A stretch of 64,000 nt of DNA from JACVRW01 sp963826165. GTDB lineage: Bacteria > Actinomycetota > Thermoleophilia > Solirubrobacterales > Thermoleophilaceae. Shown here one piece after another: positions 32,755 to 42,100 of this stretch. Where the stretch lies: contig CAWGWC010000016.1 of NCBI GenBank assembly GCA_963826165.1, forward strand, positions 248,001 through 312,000, in the 5' to 3' direction. Position 1 is the stretch's first letter, and each line of letters starts with the position of its first letter. The notes below the pieces were generated by a model that worked only from the letters and a program-made list of their open reading frames with translations, was not told where the DNA came from and did no database searches. The position numbers and the translations under genes are program-made.

Positions 32755-34851
32755 CTAGGGCGTGAGAGCGGGTTCGGCGCTCGCGAGCGGCGGCCTGGCG
32801 TCCGACGCGGCCACCGGCTCGACCGAAACCGCCACGACCTTGTACTCGGGACACGAGGTGTTGACGTCGGCCGACTGGCCGATCAGCAGGTTGGTGCGCA
32901 CCTCGGGGAAGTGGAAGGCCGTGAACACGTGCCCGGTCTCGATCCGCTCGGTCAGCAGCACCGGCAGCACGATCTCGCCCCGCCGGCTCCGGACTCGCAC
33001 CTCGGTGCCGTCCACCAGGCCGAGCGAACCGGCGTCGTCGGGATGGATCTCGAGCCAGTCCGAGGGCATCAGGTCGAGGTTGCCGGTGCGCCGCGTCATC
33101 GTGCCGGCGTTGTAGTGCTCGAGCCGGCGGCCGGTGACCAGGATCAGCGGGAACTCATCGTCGGCGGCGTCGCCCGGCGGCTTGTAGGGCAGCGGCGCGA
33201 ACTGAGCCTTGCCCCCGGGCAGCTCGAAGTGGTCCTCGTAGAGGATCGGCGTGTCCGTGCCGTCGGGCGCCACCGGCCACTGCAGGCCGCTGCGGCCCAC
33301 GCGCTCGTGACTGATCCCGGCGTAACGGGGCGTGAGCTCGGCGATCTCGTCCATCACGTCGGACGGGTCCGAGTAGCCCATGTCGTGGCCCAGCGCACGG
33401 GATACGGTGGTGAGGATGTCGAAGTCGGTGCGGGCCGCCCCCGGCGGGTCGACCGCTGCCTCGACGAGCTGCAGCCTGCGCTCGGCGTTCGTGAAGGTGC
33501 CCGTCTTCTCGAGGAAGGCCGACGCCGGGAACACGACGTCGGCGTGGCGGGTGGTCTCGTTCTCGAAGATGTCCTGGCAGACCAGGAAGTCGAGCGAGTC
33601 GAGCGCCTTGATCACGTGCTCGGTGTTGGGATCGGTCTGAGCCACGTCCTCACCGAAGATGTACATCGCCTTGAGGCGCCCCTCGACGGCGGCGTCGAAC
33701 ATCTCGGGGATCTTCATCCCCTTCTCGCGCTTCATCTCGACGCCCCAGCGCTCCTCGAAGGTGCGAGCGACCTCGTCGTCCTCCACGCTGCGGTAGTCGG
33801 TGAAGGTGTCGGGCAGCGCGCCGTGGTCGGACGAGCCCTGCACGTTGTTCTGGCCGCGCAGCGGGAGCAGAGCGGCGCCCGGACGGCCGACGTTGCCGGT
33901 CATGAGGGCGAGGTTGCAGATCAGGCGCACGCACTCGGAGCCGTAGCGGTGTTCGGTCACACCGAGGCCCCAGAGGATCGAGGCACGTTCGGCCTGGGCG
34001 TACAGGTGCGCGGCGCGCACGAGATCGGCGGCCGGCACGGTGGTGATCTCCTCGACCGCCTCGGGCGTGTACGGACCGACCAGCTCCTCCACCGTTTCGA
34101 AGCCTTCGGTGCGCTCGGCTATGAAGCTCGGATCGGTGAGCCCGTCGCGGATCACCACGTGCGCGAGCCCGTTGAGCAGGGCCGCGTTGGTGCCAGGGCG
34201 CATACCGAGGTGCAGCTGACCGTAGTCGGCCAGCTCGATCCGGCGCGGGTCGGCGGTCACGAGCTTGAGCCCCTTGATGGCGGCCTGCTTGATGCGCGCG
34301 CCCACCACGGGATGGCCGGCGGTGGGGTTGGCCCCGATGATCAGCGCGACCTCGGCGGCCTCGATGTCGTTGAAGGAGCCGGTGGCGCCCGACATCCCGA
34401 ACGACTTGCGCAGCGCGAACGAGGTCGGCGAGTGACAGACCCGCGAGCAGTTGTCGATGTTGTGGGTGCCGATCGCCGCGCGCATGAGGCGCTGCATCAC
34501 GTAGCAGTCCTCGTTGGTGGCGCGCGAGGAGGCCAGGCCGGCGATCGCGTCAGGGCCGTGCGTGTCGCGGATGCCGCCGAGAGCGTCGGCCACACGCGAG
34601 ATCGCCTCCTCCCAGGAGGCGAGCCGGAAGCCGTCGCCCTCGCGCACGAGCGGCGCGGTCAGGCGGTCACGCGAGCGCGCGAACTGGTGCGCGAAGCGGC
34701 CCTTGACGCAGGTATGGCCCTTGTTGGCCGGGCCGTCCATGGCGGGACTGATCGAGCGGATGCGCCCGTCGGCCCGGTGCGCCTCGAGGCGGCAGCCCAC
34801 CCCGCAGTAGCCGCAGGTGGTGGTGGTCGTGGCTTCGAAGCGTTCGTTCAT
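32755..34851 (-). CDS. fdhA: Formate dehydrogenase catalytic (molybdopterin) subunit
   Basis: Oxidises formate to CO2 at a Mo- or W-bis-MGD centre. The 698-residue product has the 4Fe-4S motif CGYCGVGC...CVKG at 13-48, and the active-site pair C-H in DNCSRVCHSPT near 136, where Cys takes the place of selenocysteine. MGD-binding phrases (GANPTAGHP, WGLGVTEH, GNVGRPGA, RGQNNVQG, NAGTMTRR) follow, with the C-terminal MGD domain. Size corresponds to FdhF-type subunits lacking the fused ferredoxin part, which here is a separate gene. Its ATG overlaps the corrected stop of that gene by 4 bases. Confidence 0.93.
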   Translation of the reverse strand: MNERFEATTTTTCGYCGVGCRLEAHRADGRIRSISPAMDGPANKGHTCVKGRFAHQFARSRDRLTAPLVREGDGFRLASWEEAISRVADALGGIRDTHGPDAIAGLASSRATNEDCYVMQRLMRAAIGTHNIDNCSRVCHSPTSFALRKSFGMSGATGSFNDIEAAEVALIIGANPTAGHPVVGARIKQAAIKGLKLVTADPRRIELADYGQLHLGMRPGTNAALLNGLAHVVIRDGLTDPSFIAERTEGFETVEELVGPYTPEAVEEITTVPAADLVRAAHLYAQAERASILWGLGVTEHRYGSECVRLICNLALMTGNVGRPGAALLPLRGQNNVQGSSDHGALPDTFTDYRSVEDDEVARTFEERWGVEMKREKGMKIPEMFDAAVEGRLKAMYIFGEDVAQTDPNTEHVIKALDSLDFLVCQDIFENETTRHADVVFPASAFLEKTGTFTNAERRLQLVEAAVDPPGAARTDFDILTTVSRALGHDMGYSDPSDVMDEIAELTPRYAGISHERVGRSGLQWPVAPDGTDTPILYEDHFELPGGKAQFAPLPYKPPGDAADDEFPLILVTGRRLEHYNAGTMTRRTGNLDLMPSDWLEIHPDDAGSLGLVDGTEVRVRSRRGEIVLPVLLTERIETGHVFTAFHFPEVRTNLLIGQSADVNTSCPEYKVVAVSVEPVAASDARPPLASAEPALTP

Positions 34852-35509
34852 GGGGTGCTCTCCTCCGTCGTCTCACCAGAAGGTAGCGCGAGTTCCAGCA
34901 GCAGGTGCTCGGTGATCGCATCGGTGGGCAGGTGTCGGCGCACGCGCCGCAGGACACGCAGGTGGACTCGGTGAAGCCCGAATCGAGCCCGGCGGTGATG
35001 CCCGAGCCGAACCCGCGGCCCGTGGCGGTGAGGGCGAACGCGCCCTGTATCTCGTCGCAGGCGCGCACGCAGCGCCCGCAGGAGATGCAGAGCTCGTGCT
35101 GGATGACCAAGTAGGGATGGCGCGCGTCGTGCGCGGGACGCCGTTGCTCGCCCTGCCAGCGCGGCTCCTCGATGCCGAAGTGGCGCGCCACGCCGGCCAG
35201 CTCGGTGTGCTCGCCGGGTGGCTCCGGCAGCTCGGACATCACGAGCTCGACCGTGGCGCCGGCGATGCGGCGCGAGGCGGCGTCGCCCGTGTCCACCACC
35301 ATGTCGTCGCGGCAGGGCGTGGTGCAGGCCGCGAGGGGACCCGGTGCGCCCTCCACGCCGACCATGCACACCCGGCACGCCCCGAAGGGGTCCATGCGCT
35401 CGTCGAAGCAGAGGGTGGGCACGTAGGAGCCGGCCAGCGTCGCGGCCTCGAGGATGGTGGTGCCCGCCTCGACCTCGACCTCGGTGCCGTCGACGGTCAG
35501 CTTCACCAC
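34848..35509 (-). CDS. Formate dehydrogenase ferredoxin subunit (2Fe-2S plus 4Fe-4S), broken by one missing base
   Basis: Electron-transfer subunit homologous to NuoG N-terminus: a 2Fe-2S plant-type ferredoxin fold (CFDERMDPFGACRVCMVG...ACTTPC), then two 4Fe-4S motifs (CISCGRCVRACDE, CVSCGACADTCP). As written, the frame from 35509 runs on for 280 residues into nonsense overlapping fdhA (to 34667). One base missing from the run ggg at 34926-34928 explains this: with it restored, the product continues PTDAITEHLLLELALPSGETTEESTP and stops at 34848, overlapping the fdhA ATG (ATGA). Corrected length about 220 residues. It also overlaps the end of the fused NuoE-NuoF gene by 7 bases. The frame break is either a sequencing error or recent damage. 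Confidence 0.85.
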
Positions 35510-37251
35510 TGTGACTCCTTCCCGTCCTCGTCCGGCTCGGCCGGCCGGCGCATGAAGGGATCGTCGGGGCCCTTGGGGTCACCGTCGCCGGCGTCGCCGC
35601 CCCCCACACCTAGCTCGTCCGGGAAGTGGGCGATCAGGCTCCGTATGGGCGCCGGCATGCCCCCGCCGTGGGCGCACAGCGAGGCGAGCTCGAGCGTCTC
35701 CAGCAGCGCCTCGAGCCGGTCGCGGTCGATCGGACCTGGGTGCTCGACCATCTCGAGGCCGCGGCGCAGCCCGATCCGGCACGGGAAGCACTTGCCGCAG
35801 CTCTCGTCCGCGCCGAACTCGAGCAGGTGACGGGCCAGCTCGCGAATGTCCGTGCGCTCGTCGAAGGCGAGGATGCTGCCGTGGCCGACCATGCAGCCCT
35901 CGGCGGCCAGCTCGTCGAAGTCGAAGGGCGTGTCGAGCTTCCAGCCGGGCAGGATGCCGCCCAGCGGACCCCCGATCTGGAGGGCCTTGATCTCGTGCCC
36001 GTCGCGCAGACCCCCGCCCAGCTCCTCGCAGATCTCCGCGATGGGCGTGCCGAACCGCACCTCGTGCACGCCCGGTGAGTTGAAGCGCTCGTTGAAGCAG
36101 ACGAGCTTGGTGCCGGCGGTCGCACCCGGGCTCAGAGCGACGTAGGCCGCCGCACCCTCCCGGGCGACGAACGGGACGTTGCAGAGGGTCTCGACGTTGT
36201 TGACCACTGTCGGCTTGCCGTGCCAGCCCCGCTCCGCCGGGAACGGCGGGCGGGCGGACACCGTGCCGCGCAGGCCCTGGGCCGAGGCCAAGAGCGCCGT
36301 CTCCTCGCCGACCACGTACGAGCCCGCGCCCTCGAGGACCTCGACGTCGAAGTCGAGGCCGCTGCCGTGAATGTCCGTGCCGAGATGGCCCTCGGCCCGC
36401 GCCTGCTCGACCGCCTCTCTCAGTATCGGGAGCGAGCGGGGATACTCGGAGCGGACGAACACGATCCCGTGCCGGGCCCCCACTGCTCGGGCCGCCAGCG
36501 CCATGCCCTCGAGCAGCAGCTCGGGGCTCTGCTCCATCAGGTGCTTGTCGATGTAGGAGCCCGGGTCGCCCTCGTCCCCGTTGACCACGATCGCCTTGTC
36601 GGTGCCCGGCGCCTTGGCCGCGAACTCCCACTTGCTGCCCGCCGGGAACCCGGCGCCGCCGCGCCCGCGGATCTCGGCTTCCTTGACCTCGGCGAGGAGC
36701 TCTTCGGCGCTCAGCTCGCTGAGCGCCCGCTCGAGTCCGGACCAGTCGCCCCGGCGCAGCAGCACGGTCTCCTCGAGCATGGTCGTGCCCTTCGGCTCCG
36801 GTGCCTCGCGCAGCTCGCCCGACACCGCCCGCTCGGCAGCGCCCTCACCGGCGTCCACCAGCCCACCCTCGCGCACGGCGGCGCCGGTGTGGCAGAAGCC
36901 CAGGCAGACCGTATGGCCCAGGGAGACCTCCTCGTCGTCCGTGCGCTCGCCCAGGCCCAGCCCGAGACCCTCCTGCACCTCGCGCACGTGGTCACCGAAG
37001 TCACGCGCCCAGCAGGCGGTGCCCGTGCAGACGCATACATGACGCCGGCCGCGCGGCTGCAGCAGGTCGTCGTAGAAGGTCGAGATCCCGTAGACCGTGG
37101 CCTCGGGCAGACCCGAGACCGAGGCGGCCACGCGCCGGTCGTCGTCCACGATCTCGCCGCGCTCGTCGATCGCCTCCTTGAGCACGGTCAGGGCCGTGGC
37201 CGGTGCCTCTCCCTCGCGCGCGCGGAGCATCTCGATCAGATTGAGAGACAT
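35503..37251 (-). CDS. Fused NuoE-NuoF subunit of NAD-dependent formate dehydrogenase
   Basis: A 582-residue diaphorase subunit that passes electrons to NAD+. Residues 1-150 form a NuoE-like thioredoxin-fold domain with 2Fe-2S ligands (CVCTGTACW and CLGFCHTG); residues 160-560 are NuoF-like with the FMN/NADH motifs RGRGGAGFPAGSKW, GDEGDPGSYIDKH and GAGSYVVGEETALL (Val for the usual Cys), and the 4Fe-4S ligands SCGKCFPCR plus a later Cys in LASLCAHGGG. In many bacteria these are two genes (fdsG, fdsB). First gene of the formate dehydrogenase operon; a promoter should lie in 37252-37328, which also has a lower-GC patch. Confidence 0.92.
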   Translation of the reverse strand: MSLNLIEMLRAREGEAPATALTVLKEAIDERGEIVDDDRRVAASVSGLPEATVYGISTFYDDLLQPRGRRHVCVCTGTACWARDFGDHVREVQEGLGLGLGERTDDEEVSLGHTVCLGFCHTGAAVREGGLVDAGEGAAERAVSGELREAPEPKGTTMLEETVLLRRGDWSGLERALSELSAEELLAEVKEAEIRGRGGAGFPAGSKWEFAAKAPGTDKAIVVNGDEGDPGSYIDKHLMEQSPELLLEGMALAARAVGARHGIVFVRSEYPRSLPILREAVEQARAEGHLGTDIHGSGLDFDVEVLEGAGSYVVGEETALLASAQGLRGTVSARPPFPAERGWHGKPTVVNNVETLCNVPFVAREGAAAYVALSPGATAGTKLVCFNERFNSPGVHEVRFGTPIAEICEELGGGLRDGHEIKALQIGGPLGGILPGWKLDTPFDFDELAAEGCMVGHGSILAFDERTDIRELARHLLEFGADESCGKCFPCRIGLRRGLEMVEHPGPIDRDRLEALLETLELASLCAHGGGMPAPIRSLIAHFPDELGVGGGDAGDGDPKGPDDPFMRRPAEPDEDGKESQW

Positions 37252-37328
37252 GCGCCGAACGCATCATACGACCTCTTTGCGCAAATTGGTACACCCGGCC
37301 GCCGTGCGGAGCGCAGCGGCCCGGGTGC

Positions 37329-38291
37329 TCAAGCAGCCACCGGCTCGACCTTGACCCCGGTGAGCCGCTCCGACACCTCCCAGAGCCGGCGCGCCAGGGC
37401 CTCGTCCCGGGCGGTGGAGGTGGGCTTGACCCGTACCGGCCAGCCGCGGAACTCGCCGAAGCCGTCCGGTCCGATGTAGGCGCCACTCTCCAGCCCGGGG
37501 ACGGTCGCGGCGTAGAGGGTGGGCAGGGCGCCCAGCTCGTCGCTCTGGGCGAAGAACCGGTTGAGGGGGGCCATCACCAGCGCATCGAGCTTGGGCGGCC
37601 CGCTCGACTGGAGGTTGGTGGCGGAGTAGCCGGGATGAGCGGCCATGCTCTTCACCGTGGAACCCGTCGCGCGCAGCCGGCGGTCGAGCTCCAGCGCGAA
37701 CAGCAGGTTGGCCAGCTTCGACTGCCCGTAGGCGCTCCAGCGGAAGTAGCGGCGCCGCCCGCTGAGGTTGTCGAAGTTGATGCGCCCGGTCTTGTGGGCC
37801 GTGCTCGAGAGCGTGACCACCCGGGCGTCCTCGCGGCCCTCGAGCTCCGGCAGGAGCAGACCGGTCAGGGCGAAGTGCCCCAGGTGATTGGTGCCGAACT
37901 GCAGCTCGAAGCCGTCCGCGGTCTCGCGCCGAGGGGTGGCCATCACCCCCGCGTTGTTGATGAGCAGGTCGATGCCGTCGTGGCGCTCCTTGACCAACTC
38001 GGCGAACGAGCGCACCGAGCCGAGGTCGGCCAGGTCGAGCTGCTCGAGCTCGAGCGAGCCCTGCGAGACGGTGGCCTGCGCGGCCCGTAGCGCCTCCTCG
38101 CCCTTCTTGCGGTTGCGGCAGGCCATCACCACGGTCGCGCCGGCGCGGGCGAGCTCGCGCGCGGTCACGAGACCGAGGCCGCTGTTGGCTCCGGTCACCA
38201 CCGCAACGCGTCCGCTCTGGTCAGGGATCTGCTGTGTCGTCCACGGATCGGCGAGCGGGCGGTGCCCGCGAGCATGTTGGTTTTCGCTCAC
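37329..38291 (-). CDS. Short-chain dehydrogenase/reductase
   Basis: A 320-residue SDR of the retinol-dehydrogenase/protochlorophyllide-reductase-like group. The start is the GTG at 38291 (product begins MSENQHARG); a longer frame to 38531 overlaps the peptidase gene. Seen: TGANSGLGLVTARELA (TGxxxGxG) near 32, LINNAGVMA near 110, and the catalytic YGQSK (YxxxK) near 195, with Ser upstream in VVTLSSTAHK. NADP is likely from RNRKKG after strand 2. Substrate unknown. Follows the LysM peptidase gene by 28 bases. Confidence 0.87.
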   Translation of the reverse strand: MSENQHARGHRPLADPWTTQQIPDQSGRVAVVTGANSGLGLVTARELARAGATVVMACRNRKKGEEALRAAQATVSQGSLELEQLDLADLGSVRSFAELVKERHDGIDLLINNAGVMATPRRETADGFELQFGTNHLGHFALTGLLLPELEGREDARVVTLSSTAHKTGRINFDNLSGRRRYFRWSAYGQSKLANLLFALELDRRLRATGSTVKSMAAHPGYSATNLQSSGPPKLDALVMAPLNRFFAQSDELGALPTLYAATVPGLESGAYIGPDGFGEFRGWPVRVKPTSTARDEALARRLWEVSERLTGVKVEPVAA

Positions 38292-38319
38292 TGCGGCCGG
38301 AGTCTGCCGCACGCGCGTA

Positions 38320-39003
38320 CTAACCGCCGCCGAAGTCCACGTGCCACCACTCGCCCGGCGCGTGGATCTTGCCCCAGCCGTACTTCCAGCCGATCTGGTC
38401 GATGATCGAGCGCATCTGGGGCGTCTGCAGATCCACCGACGTCCCGAACTCGTGTGACGAGCTGCCGGGCGGGTTCGCCGGCGCCCCGTAGCCCGCCAGA
38501 TACGCCTCGTAGAGCTCGGCCTGCTGCTCATAGGTGCGATAGGCCGACGCCGGGCCGGCGGGGTAGATGTCCGTGCCGTAGCTGCCGAGGGACTCGGAGC
38601 GCATCGCGTTCCAGGCGTCCGCCGCAGGCCCGGCGAGCGGCAACTGGCCGTAGGGCGACGGCACGCTTCCCATCCCCGGCGGCGCGGGCGCGGGTGCCGG
38701 AGCAGGGGCAGGGGCCGCGGGAGCTGCCGGCGCCACCACGGCAGGCGTGCCCGAAGCCAGCGCCGCGGCCCCCTCGGCGACGGTCGGCACGTACACCGTC
38801 GTGCCCGCCATGAGCCCGGCGTTCTCCGGCAGGCCGTTGTAGACGGCCACGGTCCGTGTGGTCAGGTTGTTCGCGGCCGAGATCGACCACAACGTCTCCC
38901 CGGGCAGAACCGTGTGCGGCAGCGCGGCGAACGCGGCGGTGCTCGACAGCACCGTCGCGCCGATCGAGCACGCCATCGCTCTCGAAAGAACTCTGCCCAG
39001 CAT
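38320..39003 (-). CDS. LysM-domain D-alanyl-D-alanine carboxypeptidase (M15B, VanY-like), secreted
   Basis: Predicted to trim the terminal D-Ala of peptidoglycan stem peptides. 227 residues from the ATG at 39003 (MLGRVLSRAMACS); signal peptide to about residue 26, a LysM domain (HTVLPGETLWSIS...NNLTTRTVAVYNGL...GTTVYVP) at about 30-75, a Pro/Ala linker, and an M15B peptidase domain with SSSHEFGTSVDLQ (SxHxxGxxxD) and GEWWHVDF (catalytic Glu and His). All zinc and catalytic residues are present. Divergent from the large GDH gene. Confidence 0.9.
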   Translation of the reverse strand: MLGRVLSRAMACSIGATVLSSTAAFAALPHTVLPGETLWSISAANNLTTRTVAVYNGLPENAGLMAGTTVYVPTVAEGAAALASGTPAVVAPAAPAAPAPAPAPAPAPPGMGSVPSPYGQLPLAGPAADAWNAMRSESLGSYGTDIYPAGPASAYRTYEQQAELYEAYLAGYGAPANPPGSSSHEFGTSVDLQTPQMRSIIDQIGWKYGWGKIHAPGEWWHVDFGGG

Positions 39004-39138
39004 TCCACCCCTTTCGCCCACCCCACCCGCCACCCTGCCCGTTGCACGGGTCCACCCAGCCGGCAACTCACCATTCAGCCTGGTTGGCCGATCGTCCGCC
39101 GGGCATAGACTCAGGGGAGTCGCATTCGGGAGACAGCG

Positions 39139-42100
39139 GTGAGCGTCAGGGAAGCGGACGAGGCACTGATCGAGGAGGTCTGCTCGCGAGTGCGCGAGCT
39201 GAGCGAGGACGGCTCAGCCGACGCCGAAGCGTTCGTCCGCCAGTTCTACCGCTGGATCTCTCCGGAGGACATCGCCGAGCGCGACCCGCTCGATCTCTAT
39301 GGCCTGGCCGTGGGACTGCTCGGCTTCGCCCGGCGGCGCGCCCCCGGCGAGACCAAGCTCCGGGTGTACAACCCACAGTTCGAGACTCACGGCTGGCAGA
39401 GCACGCACACCGCCGTGGAGGTCGTGACCGACGACAAACCCTTCCTGATCGACTCGGTCACGATGGAGCTCAACCGGCGCGGGTACGGCGTCCACCTGAT
39501 CATCCATCCGGTGCTCGACGTGCGCCGGGACGGCGACGGCGAGCTCGAGGAGCTGCTCGCCCCTCCCACCGCCGACTCGCCCGACGAGGACCGGGCCATC
39601 GCCGAGTCGGTGATTCACGTGGAGGTCGACCGCCAGACCGACCCGGCACGACTCGAGGAGATGCAGGCCCACGTCCTGCGCGTGATCGGCGAGGTGGGCG
39701 CGGCCGTAGACGACTGGCCCGAAATGCGCGAGCGCGCGCACGAGCTGGCGGCCGAGCTGCGCGACTCACCGCCCCCGGGCCTCGACGAGGAGGAGGTGGC
39801 CGAGTCACGCGCTTTCGTCGAGTGGCTGGAGGACCACAACTTCACCTTCCTCGGCTACCGCGACTACGAGTTGATCGAGGACGACGACGAGCTCTCCCTA
39901 CGGGCGGTAGCGGGCTCGGGGCTGGGCATCCTGAGGCAGTCGGGCAGCGAGCCGCGATCGCGCTCATTCGACAAGCTTCCGCCCGAGGTCCGGGCGCTGG
40001 CCCTCGAGCCGCACCTGCTCAACCTGACCAAGGCCAACTCCAGGGCCACGGTCCACCGGCCCTCCTATCTCGACTACGTCGGGATCAAGCGCTTCGACGC
40101 CGAGGGGAACGTCGTCGGCGAGCGGCGCTTCCTCGGCCTCTACACCCACACCGCCTACGAGTCGCGGCTGGCGGAGATACCGATCCTGCGGCGCAAGTCG
40201 GCCGCTGTGCTGAGGCGAGCAGCCTTCCCCCACGGGAGCCACAACGAGAAGGCGCTGATCGAGGTGCTCGAGGCCCATCCTCGCGACGAGCTCTTCCAGG
40301 TGTCGCCCGACGAGCTGTTCGAGACCGCCATCGGCATCCTCCATCTCGGCGAGCGCCAGCGGCTGCGCCTGTTCGTGCGCCGCGACCGCTTCGGGCGCTT
40401 CTTCTCGTGCCTCGTGTTCGTGCCGCGCGATCGCTTCAACACCGAAAACCGCCGCCGCATCGAGGCGATCCTGCGCGACGTGACCCACGCCAAGGCGATC
40501 GACTACACCACCCGGGTCTCGGAGTCGGTGCTCGTCCGCCTTCACTACATGGCCTACATCGAGCCGGGCCGGCAGCCGGAGGTCGACACCCGTCAGGTCG
40601 AGCTCCTGCTGGTGGCCGCGACGCGCTCATGGGTCGACGACTTCGAGCAGGCCCTGCTCGAGGACCAGGGCGAGGAGCGCGGCACTCGCCTGTTCCGCCG
40701 CTACGGCGACGCGTTCCCCACGGCCTACCGGGCCGACTGGGTGGCGCGCTCGGCACTCGCCGACCTGCGCCATCTGGAGAAGCTGCCCGACGGCGCCGGG
40801 CTCGAGATCAGCCTCTACCGGCCGTTAGAGGCCGCGCCGGGGGTGCTGCGCGCCAAGCTCTACCGCGGCGGACGCCCGCTGGCGTTGTCGGACGTGCTGC
40901 CGCTGTTCGAGAACATGGGCGTGCAGGTGGCCGACGAGCGGCCCTATGCGATCAAGCCTCGGGACGGCGAGGCCGCCTGGATCTACGACTTCGGCCTGGT
41001 GCATCGCGGCCACGGCGATCCGGACGCCGCGGCGGTCCGCGAGGCGTTCCAGGAGGCGTTCGCCCGCACCTGGGAGGGCGAGGTGGAGAACGACGGCTAC
41101 AACCGCCTCGTCCTCGCGGCCGGCCTGACCTGGCGAGACGTGACCGTGCTGCGCGCCGTGGCCCGCTACCTGCGCCAGACGGGCTCCACCTACAGCGACC
41201 GCTACGTCGAGGACGTGCTGACCTCGCACCCCGACGTGGCCGCCATGCTGCTCGAGCTGTTTCGCACCCGCTTCGACCCGGCGCGCGCCGATCCCCAGGG
41301 CGCAACCGAGCTGGGGCGGCGCATCGAGAAGACCATCGACGCCGTCGAGAGCCTCGACCGGGACCTGATCCTCCGTCGCTTCCTGAGCGTCGTGCGCGCG
41401 ACGCTGCGCACCAACTTCTTCCGCACCGACGCCGACGGGAACCATCGCCCCTACCTCTCGTTCAAGCTCGATCCCACCGCGCTCTCCTGGCTCCCCGAGC
41501 CACGCCCGGCGTTCGAGATCTTCGTCTACTCACCGCGCACCGAAGGAGTCCACCTGCGCGGCGGGCGGGTCGCGCGCGGCGGGCTGCGCTGGTCGGACCG
41601 CCGCGAGGACTTCCGCACCGAGGTGCTGGGGCTGATGAAGGCCCAGATGGTCAAGAACGCGGTGATCGTGCCGGTGGGCGCCAAGGGCGGCTTCGTGGTC
41701 AAGCGTCCGCCCGAGGGCGACGACCGTGAGCAGCTCCTGGCCGAGGTCGAGGCCTGCTACCGGACCTTCATCCGGGGGCTGCTCGACGTGACCGACAACA
41801 TCGCGGGAGACGAGATCGTGCCGCCGCCGGACGTTGTGCGCTACGACGGCGACGACCCCTATCTCGTGGTGGCCGCCGACAAGGGCACCGCCACGTTCTC
41901 GGACATGGCCAACGAGGTGGCGGCCGAGTACGACTACTGGCTGGGCGACGCCTTCGCGTCCGGGGGCTCCTCGGGCTACGACCACAAGCGCATGGGCATC
42001 ACCGCGGCGGGCGCCTGGGAATCGGTCAAGCGCCACTTCCGCGAGCTGGGCCACAACGTGAGCTCACAGCCGTTCAGCGTCGTGGGCATAGGCGACATGT

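Noticed and set aside
34667..35509. Programmed frameshift making a fused ferredoxin-catalytic subunit of formate dehydrogenase
   Set aside because: Neither frame of the ferredoxin gene joins fdhA; the corrected frame ends with its own stop overlapping the fdhA start, so they are two genes.
38856..41729. 957-codon open frame on the plus strand overlapping the GDH gene in another frame
   Set aside because: Arg/Ala/Gly-rich translation without domains; a shadow frame caused by high GC in the 1612-codon gdh gene, whose product is a clear full-length family member.
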